Source: Tipula vernalis (taxonomy: Eukaryota; Arthropoda; Insecta; Diptera; Tipulidae). From it: a stretch of DNA of 64,000 nt. The notes beneath the pieces are model-generated. The model had not been told where the DNA came from, searched no databases, and saw only the letters and a program-made list of their open reading frames with translations. This document shows positions 1 to 10,592 of this stretch, piece after piece. Numbering within the stretch: the stretch's first letter is position 1; each line of letters begins with the position of its first letter. Location of the stretch: contig OY282558.1 of the NCBI GenBank assembly GCA_958295665.1, positions 463,300,995 through 463,364,994 of the forward strand. Reading direction: 5' to 3'. Made by a program: the position numbers and the translations under genes.

Positions 1-76
1 AGATGTCAAATCTTCAATCGATGACTCGCACACTTTCGGAGCTAGCCCAGGTTGTTTTAAAGTATAGTTACACTTC
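1..76 (-). CDS. Very tentative exon fragment, possible 3' continuation of the receptor gene
   Basis: The first bases of the window are richer in GC than what follows. On the minus strand, one frame is open from a possible AG acceptor at 78-77 to the window edge and ends in residues APKVCESSIEDLTS. The acceptor context is weak (TTCTAATTCCGGAG). Its phase fits the 2-nt overhang of the candidate exon at 7831-7726, which is the only reason for linking them. The plus strand also has a short open frame starting with ATG at position 4, so the orientation is not certain. No family is recognised. Confidence 0.18.
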
Positions 77-1277
77 CTCCGGAATTAGAATTTACTTGGG
101 CCTGCAGATACTGTTTGTCTTAGAAATGGAATAAAAAATTATTTCCCCTAAATTTCAGTAGCGATCTGACTTTCAATATCAATTTATCAATATTTTTAAT
201 TAATTGTTTATCAAATTTTTGATGTTACTAAGCTTACCTATAAAAATCCACGAACATTCTAATTCTGTTTTTCCCTTTCCCTTTCAGCTAAGCATAAGCT
301 TAAAGAACTGGATTAAGAAAGAATGGCAGGTAAAAATATATTTCAGGCAAAAGTTCCGATATAAGAATTTGTCAAAAAGTATAGGTCCTTCATAGGTTAT
401 TTCAAGGCAATTAAAATTATTTAATCATCTATCTTTGAGATAAACCAGACATAGAATGAAAAAAATTAAAACTTGTATGTAGCACACGAGAGAGTAGCAG
501 GGTTATGTTAGGTATATGGGCCTACAAAGTGGAGCAATTTTACAATTCGACAACGTGTTAACATACTCCCCTCAAAGAATGCGAAAATTGCACATGCAAA
601 TGAAATTGTCAATCAAGATGAGGTTAGTCCAGTATGTTGGCCTTTAATCAAAATGCAGAACTTGTCAATCGTAATAATAAAAATTGTACCAGCTTGATAG
701 ACAGTTGCAAAGTTCTATATCGGTGATTATTGTCAGACAACCATCATTTAACAGCAGGGCTACATTTTTAAGTTCGCTGACAACTACAAAGAGACTTTAA
801 ATATTTCAAACGACACGGAAATCGAACCCAAGTGCAACAAAAATTATTAGATGTTCTTTCACTATTCTGCCCACATCAACTTCATGTGACCACGTGTTTT
901 CTATCGCAGGTCTGATTTTTTAACACTTAAATGCACTTATTTCTCTATAATATCAGTTCTTAAGTGACACTCAGAAAATAAGTGTTTGGATCCTTTATAA
1001 TATTAGGAGATATAAATGAATTAATATGATGTTTTATTTAATTATTAACTGTGATATTTTTTTATTTATTATTCAATCAAAAGTAAATTCTTATACTTCT
1101 TCCTTATATATTTGATGCTCGACAAGGAGACTTGAGATTTGTTTCGAATATACTTTGACTATAAAGTGACAGAATTATTATTAAACCTATTATTGACAGA
1201 ATTATTATTGTCGTTCAAAACGTGAATTTGACAGCGGATTAATCCGGATTAAGACAGCGTTGATAATCTCCTTGCCA

Positions 1278-1302
1278 GTAAAGTAACACGTGTTTACTTT
1301 AC
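1278..1302. repeat. Near-perfect palindrome centred on CACGTG
   Basis: The 25 bases read almost the same on both strands: GTAAAGTAA, then CACGTG, then TTTACTTTAC, with one base of slippage. The core is an E-box hexamer. It may be a transposon end scar or a chance structure. Nothing nearby shows a function. Confidence 0.4.
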
Positions 1303-2815
1303 ATGTTTTGCTGAAGTACCGCAACAAACAGGCAAATTGTTATATTTACCTCTTATTTTACCAGAATAAAAAAATACTTTTTTACTGTATGGCAAGAAAA
1401 TCACTATATATGTACGTGGAATTGTTGCTTATTTTATTGTAGGGCAGATGGCAACAGATGCTAGCATAACAATATTGTAATATATTGCTGTAAAACTTTG
1501 CAGTTAGCAACAACACAACTTTAATTATAGTAGTTTGGTTGTATTTAATTTATTATTGTGACTAGCCAAGGAGGACTTTTAATAAAACAAAACTTTAAAA
1601 TTAATTCTAACAACTAAATCATATTTTACGCATAATACAAAAACGAGTAAATATCATATTGCATATTAAACTGAAATTCCCTTAAGAGTCTATGCACACT
1701 AGTAGATTACATAGAATAATACATAAATCTAAACTAATAAATTATTGTGTTAAGTCATTTTTAGTGTTTTGTACGAACATTGTTTGTACTACAGTTCACT
1801 TCAAATTCATTTAAGTTAATTATACATTTTAATGAATTAATTTTATCGATTATTAACAGACTGGTTTTTGTTTATTTATACTACATTTACTTTGTTGTTA
1901 GTATGTATGGTTTTTATACCCAAATGTTTCCCCAATGAATTAAAATATAAATAAAAAATGTTTTAAACAATAATTTTGTGTAACAAAATAAAAGTGGAAC
2001 AAATATTTATGAGGCATTTATCCAGGGTAAAATTCATCAGGTGGATTGGACTATGTTGTGATACGGTAGGTATGTAAATAGGTTTTGAAATTTTGTTTAT
2101 AAATTTGTTGGTTTGTTGCTATATAAATGTTATACAGCTTCTCAATTTTAATATTAAAATTTTTCAAATTTTTGGTAAACTAGACAAAATATAAATGTTT
2201 GATTTGCCAAAAAAAAAAAAAAATCGAAATTTATTTTGCTGTATTCTTAATCGCATTAATAAACAAAGTATTCTCAGGAAATTTTCTTTAATTAACTTTT
2301 ATATGTGAATCCTTTCTTACATAGGTACTCTGAGTACTCAGTATTTTTAAAACCTTTAACTTGGAAAAAACTGGAAACTTGGAAAAAATCAAAGAATCCA
2401 ATTGTTCAGATAAAATATTTTTACGAAAAATATGAAATTGTTAAGAGTTAGCAAATTCAGCTTCGATCTGAAGATGAGGATTGAGAAAATTTTATTCTAC
2501 GTCGTCTCATTAAGCTACGTCATATGTATTGGGCATCATTCACTAATACTACAACGACATGGTTGGTTTCTGCGCTTAGAAAAAATGCTGTAAAACCAAT
2601 GTATATTTCATTGAAGGAGAGTTTTTACTATTAAAGTTAGTCAATGCGATTTTTCTTATTATTGTTTTACTTGCAAAACCATTAATTTTATAGTATCTTC
2701 AGAGTATTGTTTTTAGTAGTTCGTTAGTTCGTACCATTGAAAATTAATGAGATATTTCAATATTTTCATATGGTACCAGAACATTGAATTGTAAAGTAAT
2801 GAAAATATAAAGAGC

Positions 2816-3125
2816 TGAACCCTCACGGGGTGATCAGAGGTTCGGTCCTTTAATTAACTCAACTACCAAATCGATCCCTAACTGAACCTAATAAATCAAT
2901 CATTAGCTTAACCTCTACCTACATTTACAACTCAACTTCCAACACTTAAACCCAATCATTAAATCAACCGGCAAGCCAAACCTCCCACTAAACCTTCAAC
3001 TCGACCCCAAATCAATGCCCAACTAATGTGCATCATTTATCCCCAACCCTGTGCATTTTCCCAAATAAATATTGTTCTCTCACTCAAATCCAAATCAACT
3101 TCAACTCAAACTTCATTACATTATT
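2816..3125. other. Strand-asymmetric C/A/T-rich, G-poor tract
   Basis: About 300 bases almost lack G on the plus strand and are full of AACTCAACT- and AACCTC-like words. The tract begins after a short GC-rich word (CCTCACGGGGTGATCAG). There is no open frame of note. It looks like degenerate low-complexity DNA or an old decayed simple repeat. Confidence 0.4.
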
Positions 3126-4807
3126 CAATACAAATTAATTAAAAGAAAAAATTGTAATTAATTCAGAATACGACTTGGGGAAACCATAATGTTTCGGTCC
3201 ATTAGCATCTCATTGGTATACTATTAATGGCATTTGATACTAATTTTCACTAATTTCCAACCAGCTTCCGGGAAAATGATAAAAATTATTCAGTTTATTG
3301 GAAATTGAACTTGAATACAGAATTGAAATTGAATACAGTTGCTAAAAATTGATACTGAATTGATGAACCGAAAGTGATGTTTACATTATTATTAATAATA
3401 AAATTAAAAATAAACGTAATCGTAATTTACCACTTAGCTGAAAATATTACCGTTTGGCTTGGTCATTAATAACAGATAATTTAAACCAGATGAAATAAAC
3501 TGTTTTTCGAGTTGAACTCTACATTTTAAATTTTTCCTAGCTAAATTAACAAATTAAAAATCTATTCTCGTCTGCAATTCCTTCACAATACATAAAAGTA
3601 TGTATAAACGAGTGGATAGTATAATCTCTGTTCACAAAAAAATTATTTTTCCATATTTTGTGTAATTTTCATTTTTATGTTTGTATATACACGTACTAGT
3701 ACAAACATATGTACATAAATATGGGCTATATGATAATAAAAATTTTCTGGTTTATGTTTGGAAATGGAAATTCTACGAAAAAAATCTGTGCATTCTTCCA
3801 AATAAATATTGTTCTCTTCCTGGAAAAAATGCATTCAAATTTTAACAGAACCAGGAGGAAGAAAAAAAATTAAAAATTTTGATACAGAATATTGTTACAC
3901 AAATAACAAAATAAAGTTAACACTTTATATACAATATGCTGATGTATGTTTTTTGTTTTACATATATAATATGTACTACTGTTTTGTTATAGCATAAATC
4001 ATAAAATTATGAGATTCATTGTACTGTTAAGCTTATTCTTGTTTTTATTTTTGGTACAGTTTTTATTAAAATAATTATTATGTTGTCCAATGAACATGTT
4101 TATAATTTTTCAGTTTTTAATTTTATCCAGAATTATAAGAGGAAAATAATTTAATGTTTTCTATTAAAAATAAAAAAAAATTGCTAGTGTTACTGGACAC
4201 ATACAAATTATTTTCCGGTATGGTACCAATTCTTTTAGTTTATTTATGGATTCAAATTTAAAATTTGACACAACTTTTAAGTTTTTACTAATTGTATTTG
4301 GCTAAAGCAAAAATCTATGATATCGGCACCGTAATCGATTGGTACTTTAGCGACAGAATTGTCTAAATCCCACTCAGATATTTCAAACTCTACGAGTATT
4401 AATACATAAGGTGAGCGATTTATATAAGTATAGTTTTGAAGTTTTTTCCAATAGAAAATGGATTTTGTGGGAGCCGATTTGGCCAAAACTTTGTTTGAAA
4501 GTTACAAATATTAATAAATCCGTTTTTTACCAAAAGCCATATTAGTTGGTGGCTGCTAAAGGAATCCATCATGTTTCTTAATTATTTAAATAAAGAGCAT
4601 TTGCACCTAGAACGTTCGTTACTTGAATCCACGAATCACAATTCAATTGCTAAGTTTTGACAGTATATCACACAGTTCGAATTAAATATCGATAGTGACA
4701 AGGTACAAGATACACACCTGGTAATTACCGAGAAACTTAGCACCCCAAAGTGTTATTCTGTCGCGACCAAATGCTGAAACTATGGAGTTGATTAGGTCAA
4801 ACTCATT

Positions 4808-5104
4808 ATGCTAATCGAAATTTGGGAGTTCTTGATACTGGGTAGTGGGTGGCATGACGACAGTAATATTCACGGGAGTTCCGAGGAGATTCATGTCACG
4901 AATGTGGTGAGACTTTATGGCGATTCCCATGAAAACTATGAGAAAATCCTGCTGGTTTCCCTTAGAAGCAATCGACACAAATTATCTGCTTACTTCAATT
5001 TTATTGGTAATAGTCCGTCTACATATTTATATGCAGCCCAGGCAAGGGTGCGACATGATAATACACGGCAACCTATACTTGATTTGCAAACACATTTCGA
5101 TTAA
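4808..5104 (+). other. Unassigned 98-codon open frame in a locally GC-richer patch
   Basis: An ATG-to-stop frame of 98 codons lies in sequence with more G and C than its surroundings. The predicted peptide has no signal peptide, membrane segment or motif that I recognise, and no splice context makes it an obvious exon. It could be a scrap of a mobile element whose family I cannot name, or chance. It sits about 230 bases left of the piggyBac element. Confidence 0.15.
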
Positions 5105-5333
5105 ATAGTGGAGTACAAACGGGTGTATAGTACCATAGCCATCTTACATATATCATAGCCGTAAGGTTTTATTTGATTAGCTCCGTAATAACAAGAGAAT
5201 CAGAATATCGCATCCCCATATGGAATATTTCAAAAGGTTTTTTTTATACATCGCTCCAAAATTATATATGTAGTCAATTACCTTTTACGATCAGTAACGC
5301 CAGTAGGCTAAATGTTTTTTGCCGGTTACTTAA

Positions 5334-5351
5334 CCCTTGTGTTTACAACCG
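5334..5351 (+). repeat. Left terminal inverted repeat of the piggyBac element
   Basis: The 18 bases CCCTTGTGTTTACAACCG directly follow TTAA. They pair with 7327-7344 with two mismatches. A CCC start after TTAA is the standard architecture of piggyBac ends. Confidence 0.8.
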
Positions 5352-5580
5352 AATTTTTATCTTTGTCTTTACAACCAACATACCCGGGTAAGAATGTACG
5401 ATTTCTATTAATTTTGCATAAAAATTTTTTTTTAAATTGAATTTTACGTTAGTATAAATAAATTTTGATCATTTCAATTTTATTTATTAATACAACATGC
5501 TATTGTATTTCTTGGTTTTGTACAACCCTGTTTTATTTATGATTGATAACTATCAAAAAATATAACGGGAAAATTAAAAA

Positions 5581-7056
5581 TATGAGTGAAATAGATAATA
5601 AAAGAAGACAGCTCAGATTGATATTGTGGCGGAAGAGTTCATCATCCAAACATTTAAACTATTTATACGTGAAGACATTTGTTAACCTCAAAGTTGCCAA
5701 AGTTGACCTCAAAGTTGCCAAACATGGAACCACAAAAATCCAAATAATATTCGGGTATGGAAGCCAATAAGTGTCTCTGAATTTGATGGATATCTCGGCA
5801 TTATAAATTTTCCGGTGTCAGCCGATCCAAGAATGAGTATACTAGATTTGTGAAGATCTAGTTCTCACCCCCTTTATCGCGCTACGATGGGTGTTTATGG
5901 TGAATTCAGCGACAAAAATGTGCTAACTCGTGATCACGAATTGTTGTAATTTCGTCATCTTTTTACCTCCTCCAATTTTTTTTTTTACTTGTTTTTATTT
6001 TTTTATGGGTTAGAAAGGAAAAAAAAAATTGGAGGGGGTAAAAAAGATGACGAAATTCGTGATCATGAGCTAGCAAATTTTTCTCGCTGCATCGACAATC
6101 AGCGCTTTTATACTATACGCCGATATATCAGATTTGATAATGAGAATACCCGTGCGCAACGGATATACTTGCTGTCTTGTAGCTGGAGACCTCGTATCCA
6201 TTGAAAGAACAAATCTATACTGGAATCGCTGCAAACTCACAAAGGGAAAGTAACCAAGGAGAACGTGTTGTTAAAGATTTATGCTGTACTATTTTTCGTA
6301 GTAGTGGTCGAAATATTACTTGTAAAATTTTTTTTACCAGATACAATTTAGCTTCTAGTTTCATGCGTAACCACAATTTATCAATTCTAGGGACAGTAAA
6401 TAAAAGACGGCGATTTGTACCAGCGGAATTCCTATAGTTGTAAAAGGCAAACCGACTGGCATTCGACCTGTCGAATCGTCTATTTTCCGATTTCCAAAAA
6501 AAAAAAAAACAAAGTTGTGGTGGTTTTATCCACTAAGCATTATGATAAGGAGAAACAAGGATCGGCCAATAAAGCTACAATGACCATAGATTATAACTAA
6601 ACTAAGGGCAGCATGGATAATATGGACAAAATTTTGGGCGAATATTCATGCAAAAGGAGGACGAATCTGACGAATCTCTGAAATGCCACTGCCATTTGTT
6701 TATAACATTTAGTTATGTCTGAGATTAGTAATCGTACCAGCTACCAAAAACGGTATCGAAAGTATTTTGGGCCATGTGGAAATTGAAGCAAGAGAAACAC
6801 TGTGGAAATTGAAGCAAGAGATGTACAAAGCACATATATCGCAAAAAAATGTGACTCAAGCGGTAGAATTATACACAAAGGAAACTGCCACCTTTGTTCT
6901 AAGAAAAGATTGACTCGGAAAAATTTTGCGAATTGCAAAAAACCAGTCTGCGCGCAGCATACATTGAATGCTGCTATACATTGCTTGCGATGTACCACAA
7001 CACCGGGTATTAAATGTTTATGTAATTTTTTATTATATGTTAAGTTTTATAAATAA
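5581..7056 (+). pseudogene. piggyBac transposase, broken by frameshifts and stops
   Basis: Pieces of one protein are spread over all three plus frames. In order they are: an N-terminal stretch reading VSEFDGYLGIINF near 5770; a segment RFYTIRRYIRFDNENTRAQ near 6100; GERVVKDLC and SGRNIT near 6260; ILGTVNKRRRFVPAEFL ending at 6434; KVVVVLST near 6510; and KGSMDNMDKILGEYS near 6606-6650, the usual context of the third catalytic Asp. A C-terminal Cys-rich domain follows (CHLC, then KKPVCAQH, then CLRC, about 6886-6993). These are the DDD-type core and zinc-binding tail of piggyBac transposases. Internal stops and shifts, for example the TAA before TKGSMDN, make it non-functional. Confidence 0.8.
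5922..6074. repeat. Inverted duplication (hairpin) inside the piggyBac transposase remnant
   Basis: The left arm (5922 to about 5986) and right arm (about 6019-6074) are reverse complements over about 55 bases. Both contain the word for GCTAxCTCxTGATCACGAA and a CGTCATCTTTTTA/CCTCCAA(T)n core, with a 7-base extra segment in the left arm. The right arm encodes normal transposase residues (RDHELANFS), so the left arm looks like a fold-back copy. This is one of the lesions that break the gene. Confidence 0.75.
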
Positions 7057-7326
7057 ATAATGAACTAAATAATATGAAACTTTCTAATTTTTAATTTCCA
7101 TTTAGTGTTAAGATTTAGCTACATACCCGGGTACGTTGGTTGTCAATTTGAGAGGTTATTCGAAACAAACTATACTAAAAACAAGTTATAATCGAGTTTT
7201 GGAAAAACTTTTCTTCAAATTCCATTCAGAGCACGTAATTGTTAAGCTACTGAAGGATTCATGTCGATTAGGTAACTAACCCAATAAAATGTTGGTCATT
7301 AAAATTGAAAAACATACCCGGGTATG

Positions 7327-7344
7327 CGGTTGTAAACATAAAGG
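7327..7344 (-). repeat. Right terminal inverted repeat of the piggyBac element
   Basis: This is the inverted partner of the 5334-5351 repeat, with 16 of 18 bases conserved. The flanking target duplication has been lost by mutation, which suggests an old insertion. Confidence 0.75.
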
Positions 7345-7725
7345 AAGAGAAAGAATGGTTATTTACAGTTGTCGATTTAGAATGTCTGTTTAAAACTGTG
7401 GTTTAATACGTATTATTATTTCATTTATTTATTTTTTACTATCGAATGTTTTGCTATTGTAATTTTGTACCTTTACTTCCACATAATATTTTCTTTACAT
7501 TTATATTAAATTTTGTTGTTAGGTTTTTTAATTACTTTTATATTAAATGCATTCTTTGTTTTTTCTTTTCTTTGTAAATTATGTACAATTTGAAATTTGA
7601 TGATAGAATCATAACTCCGATACATTTTGTTATAAAATCAGGAGTTTATTTACTAAGAATAGATAAGAAAAAAAAAAAATTAGCTACAGCAGATAAACGG
7701 CTATAACATTTGTTCTGAGTATTAC
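7345..7725. other. AT-rich spacer between the piggyBac element and a candidate exon
   Basis: This is AT-rich sequence with no open frame or recognisable element. If the neighbouring exon call is right, it is intron downstream of that exon on the minus strand. Confidence 0.4.
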
Positions 7726-7831
7726 CTTTCTACATTGGTCAGGTGTCCGGCTTTCTTCCAAGATTGAAATCGATTCAAGGCATTGCTACTCGTAAAACCT
7801 GATTGAGAGTCTCGAGGGCCGGAAAGCAGAG
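7726..7831 (-). CDS. Candidate internal coding exon, minus strand
   Basis: This is a GC-richer island bounded on the minus strand by an acceptor (TTTCTAATTAATAG at 7832 and up) and a donor (AAAG/GTAATAC, intron starting at 7725). The frame in between is fully open and reads LLSGPRDSQSGFTSSNALN in its first half and NRFQSWKKAGHLTNVE in its second. The exon is 106 nt: 2 nt, 34 codons, 2 nt. Its incoming phase matches an alternative donor (A/GTTAGT) at the end of the candidate exon at 12059-11821. It contains no domain I know, but Ser-rich and basic residues would suit a linker or cytoplasmic tail. Membership in the GFR-like gene is inferred from strand, order and phase only. Confidence 0.4.
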
Positions 7832-9312
7832 CTATTAATTAGAAACACGTGACGCATTCAGTGCCTGCGAGAAAATCATTAATACATTTATACTAGTATT
7901 GTATTTGTGTAGCACTTTTGTATAAATTAGGGTTGATTTGAAATCGTTTCTCTTACTCCCGATTCACTTGGAAAAGTAGTGTTACCAGGATTTCGTGCTT
8001 TTCAGATTAAGCAGTGTTTTAAGCAAAATGAGACATTTAAATTAATATTAAGAGATAGGTACCAGCTACTTCATTTTGTAATTTTCCGTCTATTGCAGGA
8101 GCCTACTTTTACTAAACCACAGATATTACATGAATTTAGTCAATTAATTTTGATAAAGTGAATATTAAATTTATTTTAATATTCCGTTTTCTTATTTGTT
8201 CATATTACAGAAATTGTCGTAAAAGTATGTAAGATTAAGCCTTAACCTCGCTCTAATGTTACTGGTTAGTGTCATGCGACTGTATTCTGTTTTGACTTAT
8301 TTGATTTTGGTTGAAGATTTTTTATGAATCGATCATTCATTGATGTTTTTTCTGATTATCCATTTAGCATTTGGGTTGAAATTTTTTTTTTATCAGTTGA
8401 TGATAAACTCTAAAGTTGAGAAGTACAAAATAATGATAACTGTGGATGCCACCATTGTGTAATATGGTCGAGAAGTTTTTTTTAGTTTTAAGGACAGAAA
8501 AAATGTGATTTTGATTTGAGATAATTATGCGAATTTGAATTAGTTTTTAGTGGGAAAAGAGTGAAAAATTAAAACGTTAATTAAATTAATTATTTGTGTT
8601 CGTCCAAATAAACTAAACATTGGTGAAAATAAAAATATAACTAGAAACTATATGCTAGTATATGAAAAAAGACACAAAATAAAAAACTACCTTATTAAAT
8701 CTTTGATATAAGGTATACTCGTATAAGGTATAAGATATTATAATCAGACGATAGAAGCAGTGAGTGTTTTACCAAAATTAAAAGAAAATCTATAACAAGT
8801 TCGCATAACCAAGATGATAAGTGTAACGTAAACCATCCAATTAAATTAATCGAACGATAACATAAACTTCGTTCTTAAGATAGTTTTGTAATAGCCTCAA
8901 TAAGAGACGGTAATTTTAAACACACAAAAGGAAAAAAAATAGTTAAATTTGTGTGCCGCAATTCAACAAATTTAACTTTCATGGAATATACCGTAAATCA
9001 TTTTATTGGATACGTCACGAATCAATGAATGGTGTTATTGTGAAACCAACAGGAATAATTTTATTTTGTTTTCTTTGTTGTTTGCAATTAATGCATAAAA
9101 TTGCTTTAAATTTATAATTATCTGCTTCACTCCCTAAATATTTCTTTTTCATTTTTTTTTTTTTTAAATTTAAATTTTGGATCAAGGTTTTATTTTTTAT
9201 TTCTTAAATTTTTCCTTAAAATTTGTATTTGGCTGCAGTTAATCAAGTGAAACTTAATTTTTTTTTTTTATTATTATATTACAAACATATGTATATGTGT
9301 GTGCGTATATAG

Positions 9313-9360
9313 CAGCATCAGTGGCCGATGGAAGCGCTTTCACCGTCAACAATACTGCAG
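9313..9360 (+). other. Exon-like GC-rich 48-bp island, orientation uncertain
   Basis: In an extremely T-rich neighbourhood, 48 bases with balanced composition are bounded on the plus strand by an acceptor-like GTATATAG and a donor-like CTGCAG/GTAAAA. All three plus frames are open; one reads ASVADGSAFTVNNTA. On the minus strand the same block is preceded by an acceptor-like TTTTACCTGCAG and one frame stays open for about 30 codons, so it could instead be an alternative exon of the minus-strand gene. It contains no known motif. Confidence 0.3.
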
Positions 9361-10219
9361 GTAAAATTTTTGTATTCTTCAATTTTTTTTTTTTTTTTTT
9401 GGAAACTAGTGGATTAATTTCCCCAATGACAATTAATTAACTACAGTTATTAAATTTTTTTTTTTTTGATTTCTTATAAACAATTTCCTTTTTCTGATTT
9501 TACTTTTAAATATTTTCTTGTGTTTAATATTGTAGTTCAGGGGTTGTGGACATTATTTTTTTATTTATTATAAAATAAACAGATTTTGTTCAATTTCATG
9601 AATTTAAAGAGTTCTTTCAATTAAAATAATGAATTTGAGTACTTATTAGTTGGACCATGGATGATGAGTTGAGTGAGGTATAATAAGTGAGTTTTAGGGA
9701 ATTTCCCCCTATGCCATAGCACAGCTGTGAAAATTTTAACCCACGACCAAATAGGTTACCTCGATCGACTGAGCCGAGAGTGTGTCAAGGCATGTAAATA
9801 GTTATCACATTTTTTTTCTTTATGTCAACAATTAGCCATTTGCTTTTTATTTTTATTTTTTTTAATTTTTTTTAATTAAGGCTAATGCTACATGTAAATT
9901 AATTAAATAATTTAAGATGGTTGTTTCGTGTGCTTTATGATACAAATATTGATTTTGTAACAATAAAAAAGGGGGTTTCGAAGCTCAATAATGGTTAAAT
10001 TGGTTGGTGGAAGGCAAAATGACAATATTTATTCGCGACAATCCAATCAACCAGGAACAGAAATTAGTAAGTTCAAGTTCTTGTTTTGTAGATGCAATAC
10101 AACTGCGCATGCATCCAAACTATGAACTTTCAGAATTGTCTTTGGACGGTGAAATCACAAATAGCTTTGTATATGGCGTTTTACATCGAGAATCAAAATA
10201 ATAGTTATTTATGGTACTA

Positions 10220-10318
10220 GTGAGCAAAACGAGATATTATCCATGAGGGATAAGTTTGTCCCACGAGGCGATAGCCGAGTGGGACATTATCCCGAGTGGA
10301 TAATATCTCTTTGCTCAC
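10220..10318. repeat. 99-bp interrupted palindrome with nested GTGGGAC/GTCCCAC arms
   Basis: Starting from the outside, GTGAGCAAA pairs with TTGCTCAC, GAGATATTATCC with GGATAATATCTC, GGGATAA with TTATCCC, and GTCCCAC with GTGGGAC. The centre is GAGGCGATAGCCGAG, itself nearly palindromic. Arms are about 45 nt each. This could be a transposon fold-back end, a MITE core or a cruciform-forming repeat. No coding potential is seen and no target duplication is obvious. Confidence 0.7.
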
Positions 10319-10559
10319 GAGTGGCATACAACGTTTTATCCACTTTTGTTGAAATAAATTTCGTAAATTAATAAGAAATACATAGTTCCATTTTGTGTTT
10401 TCACAGTGGAGCATTGAATTTTGAAATATATTTTATCATAGTGACCGTTCTTTAAATTGTCATGGTGTACTTTAATTTAACTAATTTGTGGAATATAGTT
10501 TTTTCAATTTGACTACGAATAATTTTCCAATCACTACTCAACATTTTGTTATATCAAAT

Positions 10560-10592
10560 ATAACTCACGTTGCCCCTAGCAGCGTGGGTTAT
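10560..10592. repeat. Short hairpin, 14-bp arms
   Basis: ATAACTCACGTTGC and GCAGCGTGGGTTAT pair with 12 of 14 matches around a 5-base loop. It lies about 240 bp right of the large palindrome and may be part of the same unrecognised element. Confidence 0.5.

Larger units (their letters stand above)
77..5333. other. AT-rich non-coding stretch, no recognisable gene
   Basis: This 5.2 kb holds no gene I can support. It consists of AT-rich sequence, homopolymer A/T runs and short unremarkable open frames on both strands. Local items are listed separately: a palindrome around 1290, a C-rich tract near 2820-3120 and an unassigned open frame at 4808-5104. If the candidate exons on either side are real, this is intronic sequence of the minus-strand gene. 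Confidence 0.5.
5334..7344 (+). mobile_element. piggyBac-family DNA transposon, decayed, with terminal inverted repeats
   Basis: The element is 2011 bp. The left end reads CCCTTGTGTTTACAACCG (5334-5351) directly after a TTAA at 5330-5333, the known piggyBac target. The right end at 7327-7344 is its inverted copy with 16 of 18 matches. The expected right TTAA is not intact (AAGA is seen). Inside the ends, the palindrome TACCCGGGTA occurs at 5381-5390 on the left and twice on the right (7124-7133, 7315-7324). TTTACAACC is repeated at 5342 and 5368, so the ends carry subterminal repeats as in other piggyBac elements. Between the ends lies a broken piggyBac transposase gene. The element is probably immobile. 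Confidence 0.85.

Noticed and set aside
800..850. tRNA-like T-arm word (GGTTCGATTTCC on the minus strand)
   Set aside because: No acceptor stem, D arm or anticodon arm could be folded around it, so it is most likely chance or a very old tRNA-derived scrap.
3643..3834. Minus-strand 63-codon open frame
   Set aside because: It lies in AT-rich sequence with no motif, and is overlapped by an equally open plus-strand frame at 3809-3997.
4277..4486. Minus-strand 69-codon open frame
   Set aside because: It shows no recognised motif, no splice context in phase with the receptor exons, and typical length for chance in this composition.
6741..6998. Minus-strand 85-codon open frame
   Set aside because: It is the antisense of the Cys-rich tail of the piggyBac transposase, which is the real signal.
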